A stretch of DNA of 64,000 nt from Helopsaltes ochotensis (taxonomy: Eukaryota; Chordata; Aves; Passeriformes; Locustellidae). The notes under the pieces were generated by a model. The model worked only from the letters and a program-made list of their open reading frames with translations. It searched no databases and was not told the DNA's origin. Of this stretch, positions 37,931 to 49,642 are shown piece after piece. Both the position numbers and the translations under genes were made by a program. Numbering within the stretch: position 1 is the first letter of the stretch; each line of letters starts with the position of its first letter. The stretch covers positions 761,128 through 825,127 of the forward strand of contig VXBM01000195.1 in the NCBI GenBank assembly GCA_013400155.1, in the 5' to 3' direction.

Positions 37931-38740
37931 ATTCTGGTTGCCTCATATGAGAAGACTGGCAGCTTTATTTTAGCTTTAATTCAGCTAGGATACTCCTTCA
38001 GCAAAATTCATTATATTCCATGTGTGAGTTTTATATGAGCAGAAGGGAGAGACATCACCAGATCCCCACTGACTGTTGACTGGACAGTACAGTTTTATCT
38101 TGTTATCTGCCATGGAGAAAAAAAAATCGCTTGTGTTTTCTAATGTTAAATAAGGCTGTTTGAGAGCACCATAATAAAAGAAAGTGAAGAGTAAAGAGAA
38201 TGAAGAATGAGAGCAGCAATAAACAGCTTTCCAGAGAAAGAGAAGGAAAAAAAGGAAGAAAAACAGGAAGAAGAGCTGAAGCAGAGATGGAAAAAAAGCT
38301 TTTCCAGCATGCTGTAAGAGAAGAGGGCTGCAGAAGCATGCAGACTGCTTGCAAGGGCAAAAAGTTTTTCTTAAGCTAAAGTACTCTTCAGCTAGAGGAA
38401 AAGAGAAGAAGGATATTTATTAGCAGTATCAGGCAGTAACTTAGGGTATCTCTATTTTCAAACCAGAATTTAAAAATGATTTCTAGTAAGGTGCACAAAC
38501 ACATGAAATGCTACAATATTTAAACCAAACTGAAGCAATAAGAGTGAAGAAGAACAATTTCTGAATTTAAAACCTGAAGAGCAGGTTTTAATCCAGTATC
38601 ATCTTCCTGTATTTTCAAGGAAAAGACCAGATACTAGTATGTCTATATTCAGCTTCAGCTGAAGTCAACAAGAATTTAGCTCTTCAAAGAATAAATATCA
38701 ATTATATCCCTGTGAAGAAAGAATATATAAAATACACCAT

Positions 38741-38859
38741 NNNNNNNNNNNNNNNNNNNNNNNNNNNNNNNNNNNNNNNNNNNNNNNNNNNNNNNNNNNN
38801 NNNNNNNNNNNNNNNNNNNNNNNNNNNNNNNNNNNNNNNNNNNNNNNNNNNNNNNNNNN
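38741..38859. other. Assembly gap, 119 N
   Basis: A run of 119 undetermined bases in AT-rich sequence. Apparent open frames crossing it are meaningless. Confidence 0.99.
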
Positions 38860-38900
38860 ATTTTTGAGAAATAATGCATTTATGAAATAATATTAACATA

Positions 38901-38927
38901 TAATATTATATAATATTATATAATATT
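38901..38927. repeat. TAATATTATA decamer array, about 2.7 copies
   Basis: Nearly three perfect tandem copies of the decamer TAATATTATA, 41 bases after the gap. Confidence 0.8.
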
Positions 38928-39700
38928 CTAAATATCACAGTTTGATAGCACAGCACACAAAGAGAAGAACATTTATTTTTTTAATTATCGAAAGGGAGAA
39001 AATTGACATCCATGTTCCTTAGATTCCAATTAGATCTGCTGTGCTAACAAGAAACTTGTGCTAAGAACATTTCTCCTTTTTAGCATGCACAATGTGACTT
39101 CACATCAAATCAGCAGGATCTGGCAGGCAGCAGCACATTCCTATGGGGAAATATCCCATGAAGTTGTTTTCTAAGGTGAAACACAGGCTGGAGGGACTCA
39201 ATTGTCACACCAGTTGTTACCACCTATAATTGCTTTCAAAGATTCATGTCCTGTAATGATCCAAGACAGTCCTGTTATCTCTTTGCAGTGATTGATCTGA
39301 AACATCTGTCATCTACATTCTCCTGGCTAAGAGAGCTATTTTGCTTGGGAAGGATGGGGAGAGCCAACATTGTCATTGAGTTACAGTATGTTATGCATGC
39401 AAAATCCAAAATGTCACACAGCAGTCTCCAGCTGAAGATTTAATGGCATCTAAATTGCAGCCAGTAGCATTTTGTTTTGCACGGTGTCAGTGTAAACATG
39501 TTTGTTTACAAGCCTGCTGCTCAGCAGGTCTGACGTGGCAAAGCATCAGCAGAGGATGACAAAGTGGAGCCATTCTCTGATGACTCCAACCTCTGCCAAA
39601 TCATTCCTGCTCTGATAGAGAAGGGCAGATTCAGAACCTGCCCCCTTTTTTGCTGGTTTAAATAATCTGTTAATTACTCTTCCTATTTATTACTTCACAG

Positions 39701-39799
39701 AGTCCAAGCTCGAGAAATTTGATTGCCTGGAGAAACTTCCCATTGACCTCAAAGCATTTGTAGGACAAGCTCCTGCACAGATACAAAAGTCATTAACCC
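39701..39799 (+). other. Candidate 99-base exon, unverified
   Basis: TTACTCTTCCTATTTATTACTTCACAG-type acceptor sequence precedes 39701 and AACCC/GTATGT follows 39799. The frame after two bases is open across all 32 codons, beginning SKLEKFDCLEKLPIDLKAF and continuing VGQAPAQIQKSLT, with one base left over; the other two frames are closed. Length is a multiple of three. The composition is protein-like (K, L, E and Q rich, a possible amphipathic helix), but I do not recognise a family. It is phase-compatible with 37614-37646. A competing exon-like segment lies on the opposite strand at 39957-40013. Confidence 0.2.
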
Positions 39800-39956
39800 G
39801 TATGTATCGAATTTCCTACTTTGCTTTAATGAACAGAGCATGGCAAGGTATTTGTAATGTGTAATTAGTAAAGACAAGCTGGCTCCTCCAGATTAAATAA
39901 TAACTGAAGGCCAGATTGTAAACAGAACTCATTAAAGCTATTTGGATTTGCATTAC

Positions 39957-40013
39957 CTCTGAAGCTAGCTCTGGTACAAATTTTGTCTTCAGATTCAAAT
40001 CAGGCTGACACAG
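39957..40013 (-). other. Candidate 57-base exon on the minus strand, unverified
   Basis: On the minus strand CCAATTTCCTGTAAG leads to 40013 and the segment ends TCAGAG/GTAATG. The first frame is open, a whole number of codons, and reads LCQPDLNLKTKFVPELASE; it is part of a 79-codon open frame. No family is recognised, and the acceptor is only moderate. Confidence 0.1.
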
Positions 40014-42370
40014 CTTACAGGAAATTGGCTTTTTTTTTGTTATTTCCCTGTTCACCTTTTCGCATTATGGAGAGAACAGGAGGGGAAAATCTGGAGTTAA
40101 TTTTTTCTGGCCAAAAGGCTAAAGCAGGAAAGCTTTGCCTCACATGCAAATCATTGTCCATTTTCCAATGGACAGGCATGAATTCGATGAATTTTTCAGT
40201 TGTACAGAACTAGTCAGAAATCACCAGCTATTTGCTGAAGAGAATCAAGATTATCTTTAAAAACTGATTGATTAAAAAAAAAAAAATCTCCAGAAATGTG
40301 CATTTTTGAACATGTGTTTGTTAGTGTATGTGTGTGCTCATGTGCATGCATTTGAAATTTTCCTTCAGAAAATAATGAATATTTTAACATTTCAAACAAC
40401 TTTAGAATTCTACACATCTGAAGACATAGGGAAATATTTGCTTTGACCTTTGGGTCTCCTCATAAAAGCACCCTAGAGTTTTGCTTCACTTCACTGAACT
40501 GAAAGATTTATAATTTTGTGTACTTGGGGGAGACTCTAACCGTGTCCATGTATCTGAGACTTCCTTTCCTCATCTTCACCACTTTTTCCTCATTTCTAGC
40601 AAGAGCCAGACCAGAAGTACCACCATCCCTTCCCCTTTTCTCCATTTGGGTCATTTCTGGCAGGCTGAAAGGATGTCAGGAGTGCTGAAGGCAGCAGCTC
40701 TGCAATGCCAGGAGTGAGCTGCAGAGCAGAGTCTGCATGGGACCTGACCAAACTAACACTCTGGGCCATCAGCACACGTGGGAAGACAATAAATTTCCTT
40801 CCTTAACCATCCTTCCCACCTCTGCTGTAAATGTGAGGGAACAATCCTTCCTCCATAGCAGTGGTCTTGAACAATTTATTGCACAACGGGGAACTTGCTT
40901 TGTGTTCCCCACTGCCACATTCTCCTGCAGCTGGGAGGAACAAATAATTCTGAGACTTTAAATGACCACAAATCTCTGTTCTTTCAAAGCAAAACAAGCC
41001 CAGAGAAAATGAATGCATCTTGTGGCATCTGAGCTGATGTGTCCTATAGCCAGAAATTTAGGTTAAAGGCATCTGTATGAAATTAGTGCAGGTAACTCTT
41101 TCCCCATCACTGATGCTGAGATATGAGGTACACATGAGAAGACAAAACTTCAGAGGAATCAGATTGCTCATGGGTAGTGTAGAGTGCTTTTATTATACAA
41201 GATGAGGGAACTACTTATCAGCTGCTGAAAGCAACTCAGGGAAAAAAAAGGTAGTTAAAGGAGTTTATCCTCCCAGCAGGCAAAAGCAAAATCAAAAGCA
41301 GTTTCCAGAGAAGATGAGCATGTAGATGTGTCCTGTCCTTCCTGACTGAGCTAAGCACTGGAAGAAAAAAGCCATTTTATTTGTATCAGACATATCTCTT
41401 TTCTCAGATGTTGGTGAAATACACATCTGCCCTCTTCAATAAGAACAACAGCAGTAACTGTTTGGGGTTTTCCTGTTTCTCATGGAATAATCATCAGGGA
41501 TCTTGATAGTTTTTGGGATGCAAATGCAGAGAAAAACATGCTTTTAGTGGTAAACATTGGACAGACACAAAGACAGTGTTTTTTCCTATCTCCTTCAAAC
41601 AACACTGTCACACTGACTGTTCAACAGGCACAGTAGAGATCCCACAGTTTATGGCTGCATCCTCAGTGACCAAAACTAACAAACTAGAGAAACTGCTCTC
41701 CGGTGGAGAAATTATCATATTAAGCTTGGTGAGAAAGCTTTCTTTCTAAAGCATGTGGTGCTAGCAGGGAACAGTGCCAATAAATGCCAATAAATGCTTT
41801 GCCTGTTAAACAAAATGCAGTGGGGAGCTTCTGGTGAAACAGTGTGCTGCTGACAGTCATCTCAGGGCTGGTTTAGTGTTTTATGACCTCCAGGTTGCCT
41901 TCCTTCAGCTGAAGGAAGCTGAAACCAGCAGCTACTCTCCACATGAACATTCAAGTCTCTTTAAAAATCGGATATTAATGAGATTTCTCAATTGAAGACA
42001 GAGCACTGGAAAGCAAAAGGACAAAGAAAAAAGTCCAGATAGAACAAAGACAGTTTGCCATGTCTTCCTGCGTTTGGGGTCCAACTGTATCATCATTGTC
42101 CTTAAGGGTCAATGTCTGCCCTTTACTTGTAGTAGAGGCTTATTTGGAGTTTCCATCAGCGTGTCAGACACTGGGATGATTGCATGTTTAATCCATCAGA
42201 CTGTCACAGGAACCATGTGCCCATGCACAGAGGGCCTACAGACATCAAGAGAAGAAAGAGAAGAAAGAATTAAATGTTAAAAAATTAAATAAACACTCAT
42301 TTAACAGTAAGTGAAAGTTTTTATGGATGTGCTTCACAAAATAGTCCATATGTGATGATTACTGCATATG
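40014..42370. other. Non-coding stretch
   Basis: No recognisable gene; open frames are below 80 codons. It contains a 13-base A run near 40274 and a perfect 20-base palindrome at 41899-41918. Confidence 0.6.
41899..41918. repeat. Perfect 20-base palindrome
   Basis: CTTCCTTCAG followed directly by CTGAAGGAAG is fully self-complementary, with a PvuII-like CAGCTG at its centre, which is also an E-box core (CANNTG). Confidence 0.9.
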
Positions 42371-42452
42371 ACAAAAAAACCCCAAAGCAAACAAAAACCC
42401 CTAACAAATAGTAAAAACAAACAAACAAACAAACAAACAAACAAACAAACCC
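42371..42452. repeat. A/C-rich tract containing (AAAC)n array
   Basis: Mostly A and C, ending in about eight perfect AAAC copies at 42418-42450. Minus-strand open frames reading FVCLFVCLFVCL are artefacts of the array. Confidence 0.9.
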
Positions 42453-42968
42453 TGCAAAATTTTCCAAGAGGCAGATGAAGCTGTACAAGGTTCCAGAGGA
42501 GCCATTATTTAATTTCATCGCCTACCAGTGGGTCTGAGGAGACAGTTCAGATGGAGATATCTGTACTGTGATCACACATACAATTAACTGAGACAGCTTA
42601 TCCAAGGCTTATTCCCAAATGATGCATTTTTTAAGAACAGGTCCTGAGGTCATATCTTGGACTTTTGATTTTTAGATTTTTCAACCACTTAAACTTAAAA
42701 AGCAAACTATAAATCAACTCCTTCCCACAAAACCAGCTGTGGATGGTTCAGGAACGTGATGCTTTGAATTATTCCTCTGGTACAGTCACAGAAAATGAGC
42801 CAAGAGAGACTTCTGTGCTTTTTTACGTTGTGGCCCTCCAACAGTTGTGTGCTAATGTGGAAATAAAGAGCTATGGATTTTATTCTTAGAGCTTTCCCTC
42901 TCATAATCCACCAACATTTGGTCATATTTCTCATACACAATCCTGTGTCGTTTGTATCATTCCCACAC

Positions 42969-42990
42969 CACACACACACACACACACACA
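42969..42990. repeat. (CA)11 microsatellite
   Basis: Eleven perfect CA copies. Confidence 0.95.
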
Positions 42991-43822
42991 GTCTTTTGCA
43001 CAAAGGAAGGAAAGTGAAATTCTAGTCTATTTAGAATTAAACTGAGTGTGGCTTCAAGCTCTACAAATCAAAGCTGTGGCAGCTTGCAACTATTGTCACA
43101 TTTAATGAGTTAATGTCTGTACAGAGTTTTGAGCATTTCAGATATTGTACAAATTGTGTGTATTATAATGAATTCATTTGATTTCATGGAAAGCTGTACA
43201 TTTCACAGTATCTAGTTTTGACACATCTCTAAGGATTTATCTGATTTTAAAAGTTTCCCAAAGACAGTGATCCTAACAAACTCTCCTAGCGTGGATGACA
43301 TTTCTCCTAGAAAAGAAAGCAAGAAGAAAAAGCTAACACAAGTCAGCAGTTCTGTTTCTTTACAGAAACAGCTCACAGTACCTCTCTGAGCTGTACTGAT
43401 AAAAAGATTTTCTTGCCATTACTTGTGCAATATATCTGCAATTTTCCTGCATATATAGCAGCAAGAAATTTATTATAATTACTAGTGTGCTCTTATCCAA
43501 ATATTTCAAATAAATTCATTTCCAGTATGTGGGGGAGTGCCCCAAACAAACTTCCATAACCTGCAGCAAGTCAGAAGTTGTAACATCAGATTACAGGGTG
43601 ATGGCTGGACTGATCAGTTCTCTTGCACATAAGGAAAAATGTTTTGATAAAGAGAAAAAAAATCTTTGTGTGGGACATTTCCTATGTCTTGGAATCTTGG
43701 GATTCCTGCATTAGCATTTTCATTATGGTGTACCCAAACGCTAAATACCAACCAAAAAAAGTATACTCAAATTACTTTTACAGCCATTTTCAAGCAACCT
43801 GTCATTTTCTCCCGATCTCTGT

Positions 43823-43840
43823 AAATAAATAAATAAATAA
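43823..43840. repeat. (AAAT)n microsatellite, about 4.5 copies
   Basis: Perfect AAAT run of 18 bases. Confidence 0.85.
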
Positions 43841-44070
43841 TGATTTTAAAAAAAAGCTAATGGTCCTTGCTAATCTGATAGTATATTCCAGCCTTTGATC
43901 TCCATGAAGTAAGGATGATCAGAAAAGCATATAATGTATGTCAAAGTCTGACACTGATCGTGTTTGCATTGGTTCCTTCATTTACAAGATTATGTTCATG
44001 TGGAAACCTTGATGGAGCAGCATTAAATAAGATGAGCTACTAGAGTAGCTTAGAATGACATGACAGAACT

Positions 44071-44109
44071 TTTTTTGTTTGTTTGTTTTGTTTTTGGGGT
44101 TTTTTTTGT
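44071..44109. repeat. T/G-only tract
   Basis: Thirty-nine bases of T and G, including TTTG repeats and GGGG. Confidence 0.75.
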
Positions 44110-44644
44110 GAAGATGTGACTCAGAATATAAGAAAGGAAAAAACACATTGAAACATTCTAAAAATATGATCTGCGGTTATTTATTTCCAAGTTAAGGCTA
44201 AGGATGGAGGAAAAGATACAGAAAGATCTTTTTCCACTGTTGGAATGTAGTTTTTTAGATATTCTTCAGGGACTGTGCCTTCACTTTGCATCTCAGCAGT
44301 GAGCTGTGGGAAGCTATTTCTAAAGAAGAGCTCAAGCACGTTCTTAGCCCCAGCTCTCTCTGATATTGGGGAGACAGAACAGTCCCATGCCTCAAGAATG
44401 CCATCTCACTCCACTCTGTCCCATAAGCAGGGCAGCACAAACAAGGAACAAATATCCCAGGCTTTCTTTTCCATTCTTCCTTAATCCATTGAAGATAAAA
44501 CAAAGCTGAACAGATGGGCCAGGACCTCCATTGACTCCAAGAGCTCTACAACTTTAAAATCTAGAAATAGAACAAGGTGCATTTTCTCAAAGATGAAATG
44601 AGGCTGCGGCTTTATTTGAGCAGAAAGGAAGCTGCCACAGAACC

Positions 44645-44700
44645 TCATCTATAGATCTCATCTATATCTCTATATATCTCATCTATATCCCTATCTACAT
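44645..44700. repeat. Imperfect CATCTATAT/CTCTATAT array
   Basis: The motif ATCTCATCTATA recurs at about 20-base spacing, with interruptions. Confidence 0.7.
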
Positions 44701-47369
44701 CTGACAGAACCTACAGATCCAGTCTTCTCTGTCCCATAGAAGACAAATATTCCTTCCTCCTCCTCCTTTCCCAGAGCAAGATCAATGGATACACCTGTAT
44801 CATTAAGACCTTCTGTTTCCAGAGAAGAAATCTGCAAAGGCAAATATTTTTATTTACTGAAGCTTTGCTCTATGTCCTAGTTTATTCTGCAATGCTCCAA
44901 GTTTAACTCATACTAAGGACACAGTAACCACAACTCCAAATAAATCTCTCTCCTGCTTGGCTTTCTCTCAGCATCTGGAAAATCATGTGGCTATTCCTGT
45001 ATTTTGACCCTTTGAAGTCACAATTTAGTCCATTGCTTTAACTCCAAGAGAGAGACACAGCAAACAGTTGTCTCACGTTCACAGTTACAAGAACATTTCT
45101 CTACTGCAATGATTCTTTTAAAAGTGCAAAGGTTGTTATTGCACAGAACTTATTTATTTCAGGTTCTGTACCAACACTCTATTAATGAACTGAGTACTGC
45201 TGGAAAAAATCCCATCTCCTCCAGTTTCACAGTCTCTGTCTCACATTATCCTTCTCTTACACAAAGTAAGAGTCACATGATATTTTTCACTTAAAAGAAG
45301 AAGTCTTCCTCTTCCTTCAAATCACTATCAAAATAAGACAATAATGCATAAATCAAGTAGGAGGCTAAAAAAAAAAAAACAACCCATAAAGCAATGAGTC
45401 ATTGTTCACTGGGCTACTGATAGATACACGGCTATTACTGGAAAAAGCGTAATGCAAAGCCCTAATCAAAGCAGAAATGCAGCTATTGCTTGGGTGGAAC
45501 TGAGCAGCAAAGTACATGTAAAGAGCAGCAGGAATGAAGACATATCACTGAAACTCCAGGTGGAAGAGAAATTAGGTTCTGCCATTACCCCAAATGGCAA
45601 AGTCTAGTTTGGGAAGGAGGCAGTGCAGGGACATTATCATAGTTGGAGGCAGGCAGGGGTGCAGTAACATCCTTCTGTCACATAAACACCATCCCCTGCA
45701 GAGGCCTCCAGTTCTGCAGGCTAATATCTTAGTTCAGCAAGCAGCTTGCAAGAAGAGAAATGACCTCTGAATCACTGGATTTTCTCTTCAGCTCCTCCAT
45801 TACAAGGAACAGACTCCTTGTGACTCAAGCTTGTGAGAAGGGATGAGAGCACAGCACGAGCAATTAGAGCTGCAGAACCTAAACTTTCATGGCCTGCACC
45901 TTTGCTGTAGCAAAGAAAAGATTTAAAGGCACTGAGGGTCCTTTTTGTTGAGGAAGAAAACAATTTTCTCTTTTGACATAATTCTTCACACAAGGCCAAT
46001 CTAAATACCTAATTTATTACCATACCACTTACAGTTCTGAAGGAAACAGGAAGCTTAGCTATCTGGGCATGATCAGTATCTCCCAGTGACAAGAAACAAC
46101 ACAAAAACCCAACAAAACAAGGAACTCTGAGAAGAATCTCATGCATTTTCCATCCAGGTGCTGCACAGCCCGCTAATGCAGGCACAGGAGACACAAACTG
46201 GGGATTGCTCTTTGACCCCTGTAGACTTCAGCTGATAGAATCACATGATCTGAAAATTAAATCCCTGAGGTTCTCGTGCATGTGAATGAGAGCGCAAATT
46301 GCAGGTCTATTGGCAAGGCCATGACCCTCTTGCCCAACTGTATCACTTCAGCTGAAACAATATTAATATTGACAATTGACAGGGGGAGTGGGACATAAGT
46401 TAAAATGAAGGAAATCTAATAACTAAACCACTAATTCTCTAGCACTGGGATTATTTCTGTTGTAAGGTATGTCCATTGTGCTTTGTTTTTCATGCAACCA
46501 AAATATTTTAGAGTGTTTTTCTTGTAACACTGGTATGTAAAGGAATTTTAAGTATTATTAAAGGGTACAAACCTAATCAAACAAAGCCTGTGCTGTAAAT
46601 ACACCAAATCATTCTCCTTGGATAACATAAAGCAACAATTATATATTTGTTCATGACTTGCTGGATCCAGTTCCTGAAGGAATGTTTTTTCTTCCAAAGA
46701 GCTGCTTTCACATGGAAAGAACTGCTTGTAGCATCAACCAGGGCAGGTTCACCTAAGGACAGACTTCACTGGAGCGTGGCCTATGGCTCTCACTGGTCCA
46801 TATGGAGGTCTCAACTTCAACTGGAGTGTGAAGACAACAAAAGTTACTTGGTTGTTCTATAGGGATCATTTCTAAAGCCCAGAAACAAAGAAAAATAGCT
46901 GAAATAACCAATCTTGGTTGTGGAGCTAGGTAATGTTAAGAGAATGCAAAGTGTCTTCTGCTGTCTCTAAAATCATCATCACAATCACAGAGAAAGCTCA
47001 GAGGGAAGAGATCCACACTGTGGGCTGAGGCACTCAAGCAAGGGATGATGTTTGCATCAATCCCCATCTTTCTCTGGCTGTTACTGACACCTCTGACAAG
47101 AGCTGGGTTGATCTTTTCACTTCTTCCTCATCACATCCAACTTAGTGGCACCTGGGTGAGAACAAAGCCTAGGTCAGAAGCTCATGTAACCTGGCCTGCA
47201 ATATCGAGGAGACAGGGAATGAGGACCTTGGCGTGATGGGACAATGCACCTGTAACTTCTCTCCCTTAGATTAAACCCATGCAAAGGGTCTGGGAACAAG
47301 AAAGGTGAAATGATATGATGACCAAGCAGATCCAGCCAACTCATTAGGTAATGCTCCATAACCCCCCTC

Positions 47370-47385
47370 TTTTTTTTTTTTTTTT
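47370..47385. repeat. 16-base T run followed by AATAAA and a C run
   Basis: Sixteen T are followed by AATAAAGCCCG and seven C. The order argues against a plus-strand polyadenylation site, since the T run precedes the hexamer. Confidence 0.8.
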
Positions 47386-48310
47386 AATAAAGCCCGCCCC
47401 CCCTTAATTTTCCACATTAAAATTGAATTAACACATCACATGAGCACATTCTCTAAAGGTCTGACATTAGTATGCATTTTAATAGCTAATTAAAAAACTT
47501 TCACCTCTTATAATTGCCAATAAATTCCATACAGGACCTTCTTCTTGAGTTACAAGACAAGAGGGAAGAAAAAAGAAGGAAATGAAAATATGCAACTATT
47601 GCATCTCTAGACAAGAGGCAGAAGCACAGATTTTCATGTTACCGTTTACTGAGGACCCACAGTGGGAATCAGACATTAATTTCAGCCTAGCCATCTTTCA
47701 GAGGAGGTTATTTATTTTTCTGTTTTGGATTTGTGGATGTCACACTCAATCACACTAAGTTTTTATTTGATTATTATTTTCAGAAGTGTAAAGGCCGAAA
47801 TTCAGATTTTCTCATCTTTTACAACTTGCATTGTATTTAAATCACTGCAACCAGACAGGGCATCCAGAATAAGATTAGGGAGGAAAAAAACCCAAAAAAA
47901 GAGATATTTCTGCTTTCTCTCACAGTATTCTGACAAGCTTTATGATGTCACTGTGTGATGGTGACACATCCAAGAAGACCTGAATAGCTATACAGGTGTC
48001 CATCTGCATCAGCCTTCTGAAATTTCGTCTGGAAACTCTGTATGCAGACATTTCAAGTGCCAAGAGAAAGGAACAAAAAATATGATGTTTACAGAGTTTA
48101 CAATGAGAGTTTATTTGGACTTTTATCATTAAGGTGCTGTGGGTATGGTAAAGTCTATTTTTCTCATGCAAAGGAACAGAGAGCAAACACCAAAGGTTTT
48201 ACAGATGAGTTCCTATGATTTGATTGAACCATTGCAGTTGGATTGTCTATGTACTCACATCTTGAGAGGAATTTTCTGTATCCTTTGTGGCCGCTTCTAC
48301 TATTTAGCAG

Positions 48311-48312
<2 letters not shown>

Positions 48313-48345
<33 letters not shown>

Positions 48346-48377
48346 AAAAATAAAAAAAAAAAAAAAAAATAAAAAAA

Positions 48378-48420
<43 letters not shown>

Positions 48421-48440
48421 AAAAAAAAAAAAAAAAAAAA
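48313..48440. repeat. Very long A-rich homopolymer tract, 128 bases
   Basis: About 104 bases of A with one G and three T interruptions, then GGC and 21 more A. The left flank (GCAGGCAAAA) and the internal boundary (AAGGCAAAA) share AGGC followed by A, suggesting a slipped or duplicated junction. It may be a retrotransposed tail, but no recognisable body lies upstream. Its exact length is likely unreliable. Confidence 0.9.
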
Positions 48441-48558
48441 TCAATGTATTAAAGATCTTCTCTTATCATCTGATCAAAATTGGTCCAAGCAGGAAGGTAA
48501 GTCACATGAAAACCTTGGCCTGCATACACCAGGCTTGGAAATGCTGCACTGAACTGGA

Positions 48559-48614
48559 TTTTTTTTTGTTGGTTTCTTTGTTTGGTTGGTTGGTTGGTTT
48601 GGTTTGGTTTTTTT
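48559..48614. repeat. T/G-rich tract with (GGTT)n
   Basis: About 55 bases of T and G with one C, containing four GGTT copies. Confidence 0.8.
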
Positions 48615-49291
48615 AATAGCAAATGGATTCAACAACTACAGCAAAGGCAGATTTCATAAAAATCAGAGTTCTACACACTCATGCAGAGAGGGCATAGGAA
48701 AAAACTGACAGTGAAGAAAAAGCACACATAGAACACTGGTCCATAGCTGGAAAAAGGCATCACTAAGCTGACAATTTGTGGGTTTATATCAGGCTCAGAC
48801 CCCATGTTTCAGGTGAGAAAGAGAGGGCTTCCCTGCCTCTCTCTTAAATTCAGATAGATATTCCTTTCAATACTGAATAAATACAAAAAGAAGACAGTAT
48901 TAGAATCTGCTCATGCTTACGTTGCAGAGAAAATTTAGCAGGAAAGGATATTGAGGGAGAAAAGGAGGGAGAACTTATTAAGATATTTTGGGCAAGAGCT
49001 TGGAGAGAGATCCTAAAGTCCTGGTTTGGATGCTTTATCACTCTGTGGAGTCAGTGCTGAGCTTTCTGCAGCTCCTTCTGATTCCAAACAGGTAAAAGAT
49101 CAACGAAGGCATCAAACCTTCCATGAATTGCAGAATTCTGCTCTTTGTGTCCTACTTCCAAACCAGCAAGATTAAAGCTACCACACTGAGGAAGGTGCAG
49201 TGATGGGAAATGCTGGAAATTATGTCTTTTTTATCGAATGCAGAACCACATGCCTTGTAATGCTCCCCTTGGGCCTTCATTGTCACCAGGG

Positions 49292-49360
49292 ACAAAACAA
49301 AACAAAACCAAAAACCAACAAAAACCAGAAAACCAAAAAGCCCCCCCGACAAAAAAAAAA
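49292..49360. repeat. A/C-rich tract
   Basis: About 70 bases, mainly AAAAC and ACCAAAAA units with seven C in a row and a few G. Confidence 0.75.
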
Positions 49361-49642
49361 TTGTGAGAGAGAGCAGAATCTAAATTCCTTTCACAACACA
49401 TTTCTGAAAAGGTATTTATTATGATGCATCCAGAAAATTCAGCAATTCCTCACCTACAGGGTCCCATTGCATAATTCCTGGGGGACTGCTCTCTCCCTAG
49501 CGAGAGCTAAGGTCACTAAGGTCGTGAAGGAATTAAACACTTAAAATAAACAAAAAAGGCAGTTCCCTCTCCTGGTATCTGCTGCATCTCCACGAGGGGT
49601 CTCTGCAGACGCAGCTACGGCAGCAGGTGCTGCACCGTGCAC

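Larger units (their letters stand above)
42453..48312. other. Non-coding stretch with microsatellites
   Basis: No recognisable gene; open frames are below 100 codons and lack domains. Arrays at 42969, 43823, 44071 and 44645 are listed separately. A 24-base segment at 46443-46466 lies between TTCTCTAG and GTATGT and is open (HWDYFCCK), but its acceptor is weak. Confidence 0.6.
48441..49642. other. Non-coding stretch
   Basis: No recognisable gene. T/G and A/C tracts lie at 48559-48614 and 49292-49360. At 49455-49498 on the minus strand, CTCTCGCTAG and GTAG/GTGAGG bound a short open segment (GESSPPGIMQWDPV), another probable decoy. Confidence 0.55.

Noticed and set aside
48139..48312. Processed pseudogene body upstream of the long A tract
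   Set aside because: I could not recognise any coding remnant, and the tail-flanking sequence shows no clear target-site duplication beyond AGGC.
48164..48421. Poly-phenylalanine frame
   Set aside because: It is the complement of the long A tract.
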